This document shows positions 35,332 through 45,402 of a DNA stretch of 64,000 bases, in pieces (the first letter of the stretch is position 1; each line of letters begins with the position of its first letter). The stretch is from Acetobacter musti. Its GTDB lineage: Bacteria > Pseudomonadota > Alphaproteobacteria > Acetobacterales > Acetobacteraceae. The translations under genes were made by a program, and so were the position numbers. The notes under the pieces are model-generated. The model was not told where the DNA came from. It searched no databases and saw nothing but the letters and a program-made list of their open reading frames with translations. The DNA lies in contig NZ_WOTB01000009.1 in the NCBI RefSeq assembly GCF_011516835.1, positions 62,001-126,000 of the forward strand, in the 5' to 3' direction.

Positions 35332-36447
35332 TTACGGCAGGATCGTTTCGACATTGATCTGCGATTCCGTGTTGAACGGCCGACTGTCAGCCATGTCACC
35401 CTGCGGAATGACGGCGTCGACGACACAGTCTCCGTCATGAACCGTGTAGGGAAAGCGGTTTTTATTTTCCACAATGGGCTGAGAGAGACTCACGTCTCCT
35501 GTCCCGGAAAAGACGATCTGCCCGAGAAGGATGGAGTCCGGCCAGCGGGCTGAGGTGGGATTGGGGACATTTCCGAAACCGGTGGGATCATTCCATGTAA
35601 ATGTCTTCGGCAGGTGATTCCGGAAAGCTTTCTGGCAACTGTTGTTGGTGTAGACCATAACGTTATGCGTTATCGTCCACTTTCCGGTCGTATGATAGGA
35701 AGAGCGGTTGCCCATTACGGCTGAAACGGAAGCATTGCCAAACAGGCCGACCAGTTTTGTTCCGGGAGCCATAGGGCCGTCCGGATGCACCGGCACTGCG
35801 ACATAGGCGTTCAGGGTGGGCTTCAGGAGAGTATGTACGCCAAGCAGAAATTCCGCGTCCAGTCCGGTGACTTTGACTTTCTCCGGTGGCGGCACGGCGC
35901 CGCTTTCGTCGTATGTGACCTCGATATGCTCGCCCATTGTATAAGGCCCGTTCACGAGATCCGAGCCGTCAAAATTGACAAACAGGCAACTTCCCTGCGC
36001 CACGGAAATCTGGACGGGCTTTTCAAAGACATAGTCAAAATGGAAGACTTTCGTGCCGAAGCTGATCTGCTTCAGGATCGTTCCTCCCAGGGCGGCCGCG
36101 TTGAACTGGGCGAAGATATCACCTACGCCCTGACCGTCCTTCGGGCACAGACCATTCGTCGACAGCGTTGCTCCGAAGAGTGTCTCGGACCATGGAAATC
36201 TGGTGACGGGGTCCTGGGGCCGGGTAATCGCGAATACAAATCCTTTAAGGCGCTTTATGCGTGTGTCTGAACTGATCGGCATTACGGGGAAAGCGTTTTT
36301 CTGATCGAAGTTCCGGGATCTCTTAGTGAAAGAGAAATCGCGGGAAACAGTCTGATCGGCGCGGGCGCTGCATGCGCCGCCGGCGATGCCAGATACAATA
36401 GCGGTCAGAAGAAGAAAGAATTTAATGCTTGCCGGTTTCATTGTCAT
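35332..36447 (-). CDS. Secreted hypothetical protein with four cysteines
   Basis: 371 residues from ATG 36447 (GTG at 36468 and ATG at 36441 are alternatives; none has a ribosome binding site). A signal peptide IKFFLLLTAIVSGIAGGACSARA precedes the mature chain (cited in part: LLLTAIVSGIAGG). The mature protein is beta-rich, with cysteines in GLCPKDG, GSCLFVNF, NSCQKAF and GDCVVDAV, probably two disulfides. No known domain recognised. It is convergent with the glycosyltransferase pseudogene and shares its somewhat lower GC content. Confidence 0.7.
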   Translation of the reverse strand: MTMKPASIKFFLLLTAIVSGIAGGACSARADQTVSRDFSFTKRSRNFDQKNAFPVMPISSDTRIKRLKGFVFAITRPQDPVTRFPWSETLFGATLSTNGLCPKDGQGVGDIFAQFNAAALGGTILKQISFGTKVFHFDYVFEKPVQISVAQGSCLFVNFDGSDLVNGPYTMGEHIEVTYDESGAVPPPEKVKVTGLDAEFLLGVHTLLKPTLNAYVAVPVHPDGPMAPGTKLVGLFGNASVSAVMGNRSSYHTTGKWTITHNVMVYTNNSCQKAFRNHLPKTFTWNDPTGFGNVPNPTSARWPDSILLGQIVFSGTGDVSLSQPIVENKNRFPYTVHDGDCVVDAVIPQGDMADSRPFNTESQINVETILP

Positions 36448-36574
36448 ATAATGCGTCAATAATGACACAAGGGGAAGTACCGGAACTCTATCCCTGTATT
36501 TCAGAGGCTGCCGCTGAAACCTCCTTTAAATTGTAAAGATGTTTCTGGTGGAGATTTTTTCGGAAAGATTCAGA

Positions 36575-36606
36575 GGTATGTCGCCTTCTGGAAAAGGCGA
36601 CATACC
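36575..36606 (-). terminator. Terminator of the RND efflux operon
   Basis: GGTATGTCGCCTT and AAGGCGACATACC form a perfect 13-bp stem with a 6-base loop, 76 bases after the stop of the last efflux gene. On the plus strand the stem is followed by a T-rich run, so it may also block transcription in that direction. Confidence 0.8.
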
Positions 36607-36681
36607 GAAACTTTTATTGTTTTTTATCAGAGATTTATCGTGGGGTGTTCTTTGGGGCCGGCCGGAATGAAAATCGTCTCC

Positions 36682-38181
36682 TCACAACGGCGCGGGCACT
36701 CTTGGCGACCTTGCGGTCTGTTCGGTCCAGCCGCCGCCGAGAGCGCGATAGAACGTTACCAGATTCTCATAACGCGCGACCTGGACGCCGACCTGTGACT
36801 GTTGCGCCTGCAGGAGATTACGCTGGGAATCGAGTGTATTGAGGTAAGAGTCCGTGCCGGCCTGATAACGCATTTTTGCAAGACGATAAGCATCGGCGGA
36901 CGATTTCACCAGGTCATCCATGCGCTGTCCCTGATCGAGATAGGTCGAACGGGCGACAAGGGTATCGGACACTTCCCTGAAAGCGGTCTGGATGGCTTTT
37001 TCATAAGCCGCGACTTTCTGATCCCGTATGGCCTTTGTGACCTCCAGGTTTCCCCGGTTCTGGCCCCAGGTGAAGATCGGGATGCTGATGTTGGGTTGCA
37101 GACCCCAGGTCGTCGCGGGAGCGGTAAACAGTCTGTGGAACAGCAGACTGCTGACGCCATCCGTGGCGGTGAGCGTGACTTTCGGGAAGAAGGCGGCCCG
37201 CGCGGCGCCGATATTGGCGTTGGCGGAGAGAAGGTCGTGTTCCGCCGAAATGATATCCGGGCGGCGGAACAGCAGATCGGACGGAAGTCCGGCGGGGACG
37301 TTGGCCATGAGCGTCTGTTCGCCGAGCGGACGCGGTGGCGGCAGGTTTGCGGGGATCGGCGCGCCGATCAGCAGGGTGATTGCGTTCTCATCCTGAGCGA
37401 CGAGACGGACCTGCTGGGCACGAAGCTGGGCGGCCTGATCCACCTGGGTTTCGGCCTGCCGCAGGGTCAGCATGTTTTCTTCGCCGTTATCATAACGCAG
37501 GCGGATCAGACGGAGATTGTCTGAGAGGTTATCCGTTGCATCGGAGGCGATCCGGAGAAGCTCGCGGTCGCCGAGCCAGGCGATATAGGCGTTGGCGACC
37601 TGCGATACGACGCTGATTCTGACGGCGCGGGCGTTCGCGACTTCCTTCAGCGCCGCTTCGGCGGAGGCTTTCGAAAGGCTGCGGATACGTCCGAACAGAT
37701 CGATCTCGTAAGATGAGAAACCGATGCCGGCACTGTAGTAACGGAAAGTGGAGATCGATTCTCCCACGCCTGGAGCAAAGCTGAAACCGGCGGTCTGAGA
37801 GGGCTGCATATACATGGCCCCGCCGGTGGCGCCGATGGCCGGGAACAGCGACGCGTGCTGCACATCGTACTGTGCGGCGGCCTGGGCGACGCCGGCGGCG
37901 GCTGTCCGCAGATCACGGTTTTCCTTCATGGCGATCGCGATCAGGGCTCTGAGGCGCGGATCGGTGAAGAAATCGATCCAGCCGAGATCGGAAGCCGGTG
38001 TCTGAAGGGTTTTTCCTTCGGTCTTTGCCTCGGTTTTCGGTTCCTGCGGATATGCCGGGGCTACCGGCGCTTTCGGGCGATGGTAGACCGGGGCCATCGT
38101 GCAGGCGGAAAGCAGTGCTGCCGCGAGGGGGATTGCCGCGATTTTCCGGGCTCTCCGATGGACAGTGGAGAGGTCGTTCAT
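36682..38181 (-). CDS. Outer-membrane efflux channel lipoprotein (NodT/OprM family)
   Basis: 499 residues. Lipobox LLSACTMAPVYHRPKAP marks an OprM/NodT-type outer membrane factor. Two outer-membrane efflux repeats follow, with typical segments DLGWIDFFTDPRLRALI, SYEIDLFGRIRSLSKASAEA and ISIPIFTWGQNRGNLEVTKA. It forms the trimeric exit duct for the pump encoded upstream. Its ATG overlaps the pump's TGA by one base (TGATG). Confidence 0.95.
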   Translation of the reverse strand: MNDLSTVHRRARKIAAIPLAAALLSACTMAPVYHRPKAPVAPAYPQEPKTEAKTEGKTLQTPASDLGWIDFFTDPRLRALIAIAMKENRDLRTAAAGVAQAAAQYDVQHASLFPAIGATGGAMYMQPSQTAGFSFAPGVGESISTFRYYSAGIGFSSYEIDLFGRIRSLSKASAEAALKEVANARAVRISVVSQVANAYIAWLGDRELLRIASDATDNLSDNLRLIRLRYDNGEENMLTLRQAETQVDQAAQLRAQQVRLVAQDENAITLLIGAPIPANLPPPRPLGEQTLMANVPAGLPSDLLFRRPDIISAEHDLLSANANIGAARAAFFPKVTLTATDGVSSLLFHRLFTAPATTWGLQPNISIPIFTWGQNRGNLEVTKAIRDQKVAAYEKAIQTAFREVSDTLVARSTYLDQGQRMDDLVKSSADAYRLAKMRYQAGTDSYLNTLDSQRNLLQAQQSQVGVQVARYENLVTFYRALGGGWTEQTARSPRVPAPL

Positions 38182-41100
38182 CAGTGGGTCTCCGGAGACG
38201 CCGCAACCGGCGTGGCAGTTTCTTCCCGCTCACTGGTCCGCTTTACGCGGAACAGGCGAAGAACGAGGACAAAGAACAGGGGCACGAAGTAGATCGCGAG
38301 GAAGGTGGCGGTCAGCATGCCGCCGACGACGGCCGTTCCGATTGCCTGCCGGGCGGCGGAGCCGGCGCCGGAGGCGATGGCCAGCGGGAACACGCCGAGC
38401 ACGAACGCAATCGAGGTCATCAGGATGGGGCGCAGGCGTTCCCGTCCGGCGTTCAGCACGGCGTCTTCCAGGGACTGGCCGTTCTCGAAATTCGCTTTCG
38501 CGAATTCGACGATCAGGATGGCGTTTTTCACGGCGAGACCGACGGTGGTGAGGAGGCCGACCTGGAAATAGACGTCGTTATCCATGCTGCGCCACAGCGT
38601 TGAGGCGATCGCCCCGAGAACGCCGAGCGGGATCACCAGCAGCACCGCCATCGGGATGGCCCAGCTTTCGTAAAGTGCAGCCAGGCACAGCAGAATGACG
38701 ATTGCCGAAAGGGCGTAGAGGGAACCGGTGGAGGAGCCGGCGGCCATCTGTTCGAAGGACAGGCCGGTCCATTCGTAACCGATGCCGGATGGCAGGGTCG
38801 CGAGGATCTCCTTAATGGCGTTGATGGCGTCTCCGGAGCTGTACCCGGCGGATGGCTGACCGAGGATTTCAAAGGCGTTCAGCCCGTTATAATCCTCGAC
38901 TTTCTGCGGGCCGACGATCCAGGTTCCGGTTGCGATGGCATTGAACGGCACCATTGTTCCCGTGGCGTTGCGCAGATACCAGGCGCTGAGATTTTCCGGC
39001 ACCATGCGGGAGGGCGGCGTTCCCTGGATGTAGACCTGTTTCACGCGGTCATCGCGCATGAACTGGTTGACGTAGATCGAACCCAGGGCGCCTTCGATGA
39101 GCGTGTTGATATCCGCCACGGAGACACCGAGCGCATTGGCTTTTTCCCGGTCGATGTCGAGATGGTATTGCGGGGCGTCTTCCATGCCGTTTGGGCGGAC
39201 GGCCATGAGGCGCTTGTCCTGCGCGGCTTTCATCAGCACCATGTTGCGGGCTTCGAGAAGCTTCGCGTGGCCGACATGGCCGCGATCCTCAAGCTCCAGA
39301 TCGAAGCCGGATGCGTTACCGAGTTCGAGCACGGCTGGCGGATTGATGGCGAAGATCTGGGCTTCCGGGTCGCCCCAGAAATGCATCATGATACGGGTAG
39401 CGATGGACTGCACGTCCTGACCCGCGGATGTGCGCATGTCCCAGTCCTTCAGTTTGATGAAGAACGCGCCGGCGTTCTGTCCCTGGCCGGCGAAGTTGAA
39501 GCCGTTCATGACGAAGACGGATTCGACGTTTTTGCTTTCGGTTTTAAGGACGTAATCAGAGACTTTCTGCGTGACCTTCGATGTCTGCTCCATCGTGGCG
39601 CCTGGCGGCATGGTGACCTGGCCGAAGATCAGGCCCTGATCCTCGTTCGGCAGGAAGCCGCCGGGAAGGCGCATGAACAGGAACACTGTGACGCCCACGA
39701 TGGCGGCGAAACCGAGCAGGGCCAGCACGCGATGGCCGACCATCAGATGCACGCCTGACAGATAGCCTTTCGTGAGACGGTGGAAGCTCCGGTTGAACCA
39801 GCCGGGGAAACCTTTTGTTTTTTCATGCTGGCCGGGTTTGAGCATGGTCGCGCACAGGGCGGGCGTCATGACCATGGCGACCAGAACGGAGAGCCACATC
39901 GCCGAGCAGATGGTGATGGAGAACTGGCGGTAGATCACGCCGGTCGAACCGCTGAAGGCGGCCATGGGCAGGAACACGGCGGTCAGCACGAGAACGATGC
40001 CGATCAGCGCGCCGGAGATTTCATCCATCGACACGCGGGCGGCTTCTTTCGGAGAGAGGTTTTTCTCCGTCATGACGCGCTCGACGTTTTCGACCACGAC
40101 GATGGCGTCATCGACCAGCAGGCCGACCGCGAGCACCATGGCCAGCATGGTCAGCGTGTTGATGGAGAAGCCGAGGGCCGACAGGACGCCGAATGTGCCG
40201 AGCAGCACAACCGGAACCGCGATGGTCGGGATCAGGGTCGCACGGAAATTCTGCAGGAAGACCAGCATGACGAGGAAGACGAGGCCGATGGCTTCGGCCA
40301 GTGTGATGACGACTTCCTTGATCGACAGCACGATGAACGGCTCGGTATCGAGCGGATAGACCGTCTTCAGACCGGGTGGATAGAATTTCTCGAGCTGGGC
40401 GATTTCCGCCCGGACGGCGGCTTCTGTTGTGAGCTGGTTCGCGCCGGGGGTCAGTTTCAGCGCCATGCCGACGGAGGGTTTGCCGTTATAGACGGCGTTG
40501 TAATTGTAGCTCTGCGCGCCGAGTTCGACACGCGCCACGTCTCCGATCCGGACCTGCGAACCGTTCTGCTGAACTTTCAGCAGAATTTTACGGAATTCCT
40601 CCGGTGAGGAGAGACGCGTCGGGCCGACGATGGTCGCGTCGAGCCGTGTTCCTTCGTTCGCCGGCAGGCCGCCGAGTTCGCCGGAGGACACCTGCAGGTT
40701 CTGGGTCTGGATCGCGGCCTGCACGTCTCCGACCGTCAGCGAATATTTGTAGAGCTTTTGCGGATCGAGCCAGATCCGCATGGCGTATTCGGAGCCGAAC
40801 AGCGTGTGATCGCCAACACCGGAGACGCGGGACAGCGGGTCCGAGATGTTGGAGGCCACGTAATCCGCGACGTCCTGGGCGCTCATCGAGTTGTCGGTTG
40901 AGATCAGCGCAATCACCATCATGAAGTTTTTGACGGCTTTTGCGACGGTGATGCCCTGCGAGGTGACTTCCGTCGGCAGTCTGGGCTGGGCCAGCTGCAG
41001 TTTGTTCTGCACCTGGACCTGCGCGATGTCGGGGTTCGTTCCCTGCGCGAAGGTCAGGTCGATTTCCATCTGGCCTGACGCATAGGACTGAGCCGAGATG

Positions 41101-41330
41101 TATTCGAGATGATCCAGTCCGAACATCTGCTGGAGGATGGGTCGCACGACGGTATTGTTCACCGTCTCCGCGGACGCGCCGGGATAAGTCACGGTGAGGG
41201 CGACCTGAGGCGGGGCGATCGACGGGTACTGTGCGATCGGCATGCTGAAGATGGCGACGCCGCCCACGAGCATGATGATGAGCCCGATCACCCATGCGAA
41301 GACGGGCCGGTCAATGAAAAAACGTGACAT
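38181..41330 (-). CDS. RND multidrug efflux pump, AcrB type
   Basis: 1049 residues, the usual HAE1 length. Proton-relay aspartates appear in VGLLVDDAIVVVENVERVM, and the N-terminus MSRFFIDRPVFAWVIGL and C-terminal GTAVVGGMLTATFLAIYFVP are canonical. Drives proton-coupled export of drugs and hydrophobic compounds. Specificity cannot be inferred. It lies 6 bases after the adaptor gene, which makes the order adaptor-pump-channel. Confidence 0.97.
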   Translation of the reverse strand: MSRFFIDRPVFAWVIGLIIMLVGGVAIFSMPIAQYPSIAPPQVALTVTYPGASAETVNNTVVRPILQQMFGLDHLEYISAQSYASGQMEIDLTFAQGTNPDIAQVQVQNKLQLAQPRLPTEVTSQGITVAKAVKNFMMVIALISTDNSMSAQDVADYVASNISDPLSRVSGVGDHTLFGSEYAMRIWLDPQKLYKYSLTVGDVQAAIQTQNLQVSSGELGGLPANEGTRLDATIVGPTRLSSPEEFRKILLKVQQNGSQVRIGDVARVELGAQSYNYNAVYNGKPSVGMALKLTPGANQLTTEAAVRAEIAQLEKFYPPGLKTVYPLDTEPFIVLSIKEVVITLAEAIGLVFLVMLVFLQNFRATLIPTIAVPVVLLGTFGVLSALGFSINTLTMLAMVLAVGLLVDDAIVVVENVERVMTEKNLSPKEAARVSMDEISGALIGIVLVLTAVFLPMAAFSGSTGVIYRQFSITICSAMWLSVLVAMVMTPALCATMLKPGQHEKTKGFPGWFNRSFHRLTKGYLSGVHLMVGHRVLALLGFAAIVGVTVFLFMRLPGGFLPNEDQGLIFGQVTMPPGATMEQTSKVTQKVSDYVLKTESKNVESVFVMNGFNFAGQGQNAGAFFIKLKDWDMRTSAGQDVQSIATRIMMHFWGDPEAQIFAINPPAVLELGNASGFDLELEDRGHVGHAKLLEARNMVLMKAAQDKRLMAVRPNGMEDAPQYHLDIDREKANALGVSVADINTLIEGALGSIYVNQFMRDDRVKQVYIQGTPPSRMVPENLSAWYLRNATGTMVPFNAIATGTWIVGPQKVEDYNGLNAFEILGQPSAGYSSGDAINAIKEILATLPSGIGYEWTGLSFEQMAAGSSTGSLYALSAIVILLCLAALYESWAIPMAVLLVIPLGVLGAIASTLWRSMDNDVYFQVGLLTTVGLAVKNAILIVEFAKANFENGQSLEDAVLNAGRERLRPILMTSIAFVLGVFPLAIASGAGSAARQAIGTAVVGGMLTATFLAIYFVPLFFVLVLRLFRVKRTSEREETATPVAASPETH

Positions 41331-41336
41331 GCCGGT

Positions 41337-42509
41337 TTACTTTTTCTCTTCTGGTGAGGAGCCGCTGTCGAACGGGACCGGTGTCACCTTGTCGCCGGGA
41401 TGGACTTTCAGCAGGCCGACCACGATGACGCGGTCGCCGGGCTTCAGGCCGCTGCTGACGATCCAGTCGCTGCCGCGTGTGGCGGTTGTGGTGATGGCCC
41501 GGAGCGCGACCTTGTTGTCCGCGTCCAGGGCGAGCACCTGCGGGTCGCCGTGGGTATTGCGGGTGACGGCCTGCTGCGGGACGAGGAGCGCGTTCGGGTC
41601 GATGCCCTCATCCAGGGTTGCGTGGACATACATGCCGGGCAGCAGAAGCTTTTTCGGATTCGGGAAAACGGCGCGGACGACGACGGTGGCTGTTGCCTCA
41701 TCGACGTTGACCTCGCTGAACTCCATTTTGCCGGGCAGTTCGTAGGTCGAGCCGTCTTCCATCTGGAGCGAGACCGGCACGGTGTTGTCGGGATTGACGT
41801 GAATCCGTCCTGACGCGACTTCCCGGCGGAAGCGCAGCAGCGAGACGGCGGGGAGGTTCACGTCGACATAGATCGGGTCCAGCCGGGTGATGACGGCGAG
41901 GTTTCCGGTCTGGCCGGACGTGGCCAGGGCGCCGACGGTGAGCAGGGAGCGGCCGATGCGGCCGGAGATCGGCGCGTTGACTTTCGTGTAGCGCAGATTG
42001 ACGGCGGCGGCTTCGACCTGACCCTTTGCGATCAGGATCTGCGCGTCGGCCGATTTCGCGGCGGCCAGGGCGTCATCATATTCCTGTTTGCTGACAGCGT
42101 GAGCCTTTACAAGCGGGCTATAGCGTTCGAGCTTTGCTCTCGCGGTGGCGGCGTTGGCCTGCGCCTGGGCGAGCTGTCCGCTGGCGCTGTCATAGACCGC
42201 CTGATAAGTGCTCGGATCGATCTGGTAGAGCTGCTGTCCGGCGACGACATCGGCGCCTTCTGTGAAGAGGCGCTTCTGGACAACGCCTGTCACCTGGGGG
42301 CGAACCATGGCGATCTCGAATGCTTCGAGGCGTCCGGGGAGCTGCGTGCTGACATGCACGGGCTGCGTCTGCATGGTGACGATCTGCACCTGTTGCGGAG
42401 GCGGTGCGCCGCCCTGCTGGGTGGATTTTTTTCCGCAGCCGCTGAGGGCAAGAAGACTCACAGCCGAAACAAGTATGGCTGTGGCTGGAAGACGAAAGGG
42501 CCTGTTCAC
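41337..42509 (-). CDS. Periplasmic adaptor of RND efflux pump (membrane fusion lipoprotein)
   Basis: 390 residues from GTG 42509, with AGGA seven bases upstream. A lipoprotein signal ends in LLALSGCGKK. The AcrA-type domains follow: lipoyl half-motifs around VHVSTQLPGRLEAFEIAMVRPQV and VNAPISGRIGRSLLTVGALA (quoted in part), an alpha-hairpin between, and beta-barrel/membrane-proximal domains. The frame continues upstream to 42674 without similarity. First gene of the efflux operon; a 14-bp palindrome over its predicted -10 box faces the tetR gene. Confidence 0.95.
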   Translation of the reverse strand: MNRPFRLPATAILVSAVSLLALSGCGKKSTQQGGAPPPQQVQIVTMQTQPVHVSTQLPGRLEAFEIAMVRPQVTGVVQKRLFTEGADVVAGQQLYQIDPSTYQAVYDSASGQLAQAQANAATARAKLERYSPLVKAHAVSKQEYDDALAAAKSADAQILIAKGQVEAAAVNLRYTKVNAPISGRIGRSLLTVGALATSGQTGNLAVITRLDPIYVDVNLPAVSLLRFRREVASGRIHVNPDNTVPVSLQMEDGSTYELPGKMEFSEVNVDEATATVVVRAVFPNPKKLLLPGMYVHATLDEGIDPNALLVPQQAVTRNTHGDPQVLALDADNKVALRAITTTATRGSDWIVSSGLKPGDRVIVVGLLKVHPGDKVTPVPFDSGSSPEEKK

Positions 42510-42613
42510 GCGTGCATCCTGCCGACCGAAAAGACATGGGTATGAGGCGTATGCCAGCTCTGCGACGCCGGCCGGAGAAAAATCCGGGGACGGAGCTGGC
42601 ATGCCGAGAAACA

Positions 42614-42643
42614 AAACTATATAGTTTCCGAACCCAAGATCAA
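42614..42643 (-). promoter_or_regulatory. Efflux operon promoter with overlapping TetR-type operator
   Basis: AAACTATATAGTTT at 42614-42627 is a perfect 14-bp palindrome in the divergent gap. On the minus strand TTGATC (42638-42643), a 16-base spacer and TATAGT (inside the palindrome) form a plausible promoter. A dimeric repressor on the palindrome would cover the -10 box. Confidence 0.7.
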
Positions 42644-42660
42644 GATGGGACAGACGGGAC

Positions 42661-43392
42661 GTGAAAAACGACACCGGACGGAAAAACGAGCGGACACACA
42701 GCCGGCAGACGCCGCGCTGTTCGTCCCCGCGCGGCCCCGGCCGTCCGCCGGAAATGGAAGAGTGCGAACGCCGGCGGCGGATTCTGAACTCCGCATGCGA
42801 AATTCTTCAGGCGCATGGGTATCACGCCGCGTCCATGGACAAGGTCGCGCACTGCTCGGGCATGTCCAAGAGAACGCTGTATCAGCTCTATCCTTCAAAG
42901 CAGGATCTTTTTCTCTCGCTGATCGGGGCGAGACTTTTCTGTCTTCCCTCACCTGTCGAGCCGGTGGCGGAGACGCCGGAGGAAGAACTGGCCGGTCTGC
43001 TCTCCGGTGTTGCGAAATGGCTGTTATGTCCGGATCAGATCGAACTGATCCGCGCCATCATCGCCGAGACGCCGGAAGCGCCGGACATTACCGAGATCAT
43101 GCTCAATCTGAAAAAGGGCGGTGAGACCAACATCTTTAACCGCTGGCTGCGCGATTACTGTGTCGCTTCCGGTCATCCGGAGGCGGATATCAGCGGGCTG
43201 AGCCGCCATCTGTTCGGGATGACGATTGGCGAACTGATGCTGAACGGGCTTATCGGCGCGGATGAATATATGACGCCTGACGCCATCGGACATTTTCTCT
43301 CCTCCGGGGCACGGCTTTTTCTTGCCGGGCTCAGGGCCGGGTGGGAAAGCGACGCCGGAGACGCCGGAGGGAAAGCCGCTCCGTCTCCCTGA
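42661..43392 (+). CDS. TetR-family transcriptional regulator of the efflux operon
   Basis: 243 residues from GTG 42661. The N-terminal helix-turn-helix domain at about residues 38-85 (RRRRILNSACEILQAHGYH, then MDKVAHCSGMSKRTLYQLYPSKQDLF) is a standard TetR DNA-binding domain. The C-terminal ligand domain is helical and unassigned, and a C-terminal domain of the AefR type is possible. Divergent from the adaptor gene with 151 bases between, the usual repressor position. An Arg/Pro-rich leader of about 30 residues precedes the domain; GTG versus a later start is not settled. Confidence 0.92.
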   Translation: MKNDTGRKNERTHSRQTPRCSSPRGPGRPPEMEECERRRRILNSACEILQAHGYHAASMDKVAHCSGMSKRTLYQLYPSKQDLFLSLIGARLFCLPSPVEPVAETPEEELAGLLSGVAKWLLCPDQIELIRAIIAETPEAPDITEIMLNLKKGGETNIFNRWLRDYCVASGHPEADISGLSRHLFGMTIGELMLNGLIGADEYMTPDAIGHFLSSGARLFLAGLRAGWESDAGDAGGKAAPSP

Positions 43393-43514
43393 ACGGCGCT
43401 CTGCATCCTGTTGCCGGACATTGTCAGAATGCCGGGGCGGAGTGCATCTGTATCTTCATCAAAGCGGTTTCTGCCCCGACGGGATTTGCCGCGTCCCGTA
43501 CCATTGCGAAATGA

Positions 43515-45371
43515 GTGCCGGTTTTGCGTCGATTTCCTGCCATTCTTCTGGGAGCTGCCGTTGTGACGACAGCTCTGACCGCCGTTGCCTTTCTGACGGC
43601 GGGTCACATCGATCTTTCTTCTTTCGCCACACGTCGTCTGGCCGCCGCGACGGGACGCAGCGTTCGGATCGGTTCGCTGCATGTTACGCCCGGTCGCTGG
43701 ATAACGGTCGAACTCGACGACGCGCATCTGGGCAATGTCAGAAATGGCAGTCGTCCGGACATGATTTCGGTCGGGCATCTGCATACTCAGGTCAGACTTA
43801 CTTCTCTGCTGTGGGGGCCGGTGGAAACGCGCGACCTGGTGCTGACCGGATTTTCGGGACTGTTCGAGCGGACGCCGGATCATACGCCAAACTGGCGTTT
43901 TGGCGCGTCGGAGCCTCGCAAGGCTCAGGCGGCAGCGCCTGACCAGACATGGTTTCCGGGTCTTCGGCAGGCCACGATTCGCGACAGCGAGGTCGTTTAC
44001 CGGACAGCGCGGGGCCACAGCTACCAGGTCGGTCTTAATGACGTTACGTTCACCTCCGCAAACGACGACGCGCCACTGCTGATGAGCGTGACCGGCTCAT
44101 ATAATACGACGCCTGTTGCGATTATGGCGCGCATGCAGTCGATTTCACTGCTGCGTGTGGCCGGAACGCCATATGGCACGGCGATTCACGCCACATCCGG
44201 GGATCTGACGCTCGATCTGGAAAGCACCATTACCGACCTGCTCGATTTTGACGGTGTGGCGGGAAAGCTCACGCTGCGGACGCCGAGTTCGGCGCCGCTG
44301 ATGGCGTTCGCGGGCGAGCCGGCTTCCGACTTTGCCATGGCGCTGGGTCTGGACGGACATTTTGTCCATCGCGGGAATCTATGGTCGCTCGATCATACGA
44401 CGGGGCATCTGGGCGGCAATCAGATCACGGACGCGGATGTTGTCTTTACCGAAGGCGCGAAGGGGGCGCCTGACCAGATCGGCGGGAACGTGAACTTCGC
44501 GGCCATTGATCTGAACGGACTGACTGGTGGCGGGCCATCGACGCAGCGGCACGCGGATATTTCACTGGCTGTCCCGGCGAAGCCGGACCCGGTCATTGAT
44601 GTCCGTCTCGGCGCGAAACAGGTTTCTTATAATGACAGGACATTTTCGGATGTTTCGGTCGTGGTGACGCAGGGACCTGGCCGAATTGATGTGAAATCCC
44701 TTTCGCTGGCCTGGCTCGGTGCGCGGCTGCATGCGTCCGGGAGTCTGGCCGCGGCGGAGAACGGCACGAATCTTCGTGCCGCGGTTGATATGTCGGGGGC
44801 CGATATTGACCGGTTCCGGCGTCAGGCCGGACTGGCTGAGATTCCGATCAGCGGTCAGCTCAGTTTTCACGCGACGGCGGCGGCGGACAATATTCATACG
44901 CTCGATGAAGCGGAACAGGTGGCCGATCTCACGGCGGCGGTGGGCATGGACAGCGGGGCGATTTCCCGCAGGGTCATTGCGATGGCGTCGACGGATGTCA
45001 GCCTTCTGGTACGCAACGAGTCCGGGATGGCGCCAGTCTCCTGCCTGCTCGGCGTTCTGACGATGCGTCACGGCATGGGAACCGTGGTGCCGCTGAGGGT
45101 GAATTCGGCGGCGGGGACGGTGATCGGGGCAGCGCTATTCGATCTGAACCGCAAATGGTTCGATCTTGCATTCCAGAGCAGGGCGCCCGGTTTTTTCGCG
45201 CTCGATGTTCCGATCCGGGTGAGTGGCAGCTTCAGTCATCCCGGGTTCGGACTGGCGGGCTGGTCGGCGAAGGGGCGCGATCTTCTGAAGAATGCCCGGG
45301 CTGTCAGCACATTGCCGGCCGGAATCGCAGATTTCGCCCCCGGAAAGGCGTGTCTTCGCATTACCTTATAA
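43515..45371 (+). CDS. AsmA-family envelope protein
   Basis: 618 residues. One N-terminal membrane anchor (about 8-28, ILLGAAVVTTALTAVAFL) followed by a large periplasmic beta-repeat domain. LAAATGRSVRIGSLHVTPGRWITVELDDAHL (represented by RSVRIGSLHV) and the C-terminal PLRVNSAAGTVIGAALFDL and VPIRVSGSFSHPGFGL are typical of AsmA/YhdP-like proteins, which are linked to phospholipid transport to the outer membrane. GTG start at 43515 with poor ribosome binding site. About 120 bases after tetR. Confidence 0.85.
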   Translation: MPVLRRFPAILLGAAVVTTALTAVAFLTAGHIDLSSFATRRLAAATGRSVRIGSLHVTPGRWITVELDDAHLGNVRNGSRPDMISVGHLHTQVRLTSLLWGPVETRDLVLTGFSGLFERTPDHTPNWRFGASEPRKAQAAAPDQTWFPGLRQATIRDSEVVYRTARGHSYQVGLNDVTFTSANDDAPLLMSVTGSYNTTPVAIMARMQSISLLRVAGTPYGTAIHATSGDLTLDLESTITDLLDFDGVAGKLTLRTPSSAPLMAFAGEPASDFAMALGLDGHFVHRGNLWSLDHTTGHLGGNQITDADVVFTEGAKGAPDQIGGNVNFAAIDLNGLTGGGPSTQRHADISLAVPAKPDPVIDVRLGAKQVSYNDRTFSDVSVVVTQGPGRIDVKSLSLAWLGARLHASGSLAAAENGTNLRAAVDMSGADIDRFRRQAGLAEIPISGQLSFHATAAADNIHTLDEAEQVADLTAAVGMDSGAISRRVIAMASTDVSLLVRNESGMAPVSCLLGVLTMRHGMGTVVPLRVNSAAGTVIGAALFDLNRKWFDLAFQSRAPGFFALDVPIRVSGSFSHPGFGLAGWSAKGRDLLKNARAVSTLPAGIADFAPGKACLRITL

Positions 45372-45402
45372 GGAGGCGTTCCGTTCGGCTGGACTCCTGC
45401 TG

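Noticed and set aside
33401-36600. An integrated island using tRNA-Gly as its attachment site
   Set aside because: The AT-richer genes lie on the 5' side of the tRNA. Islands normally insert at the 3' end, there is no integrase, and no repeat of the tRNA 3' end was seen.
42597-42660. A strong promoter for tetR on the plus strand
   Set aside because: The palindrome offers a -10 but no acceptable -35 at the right distance.
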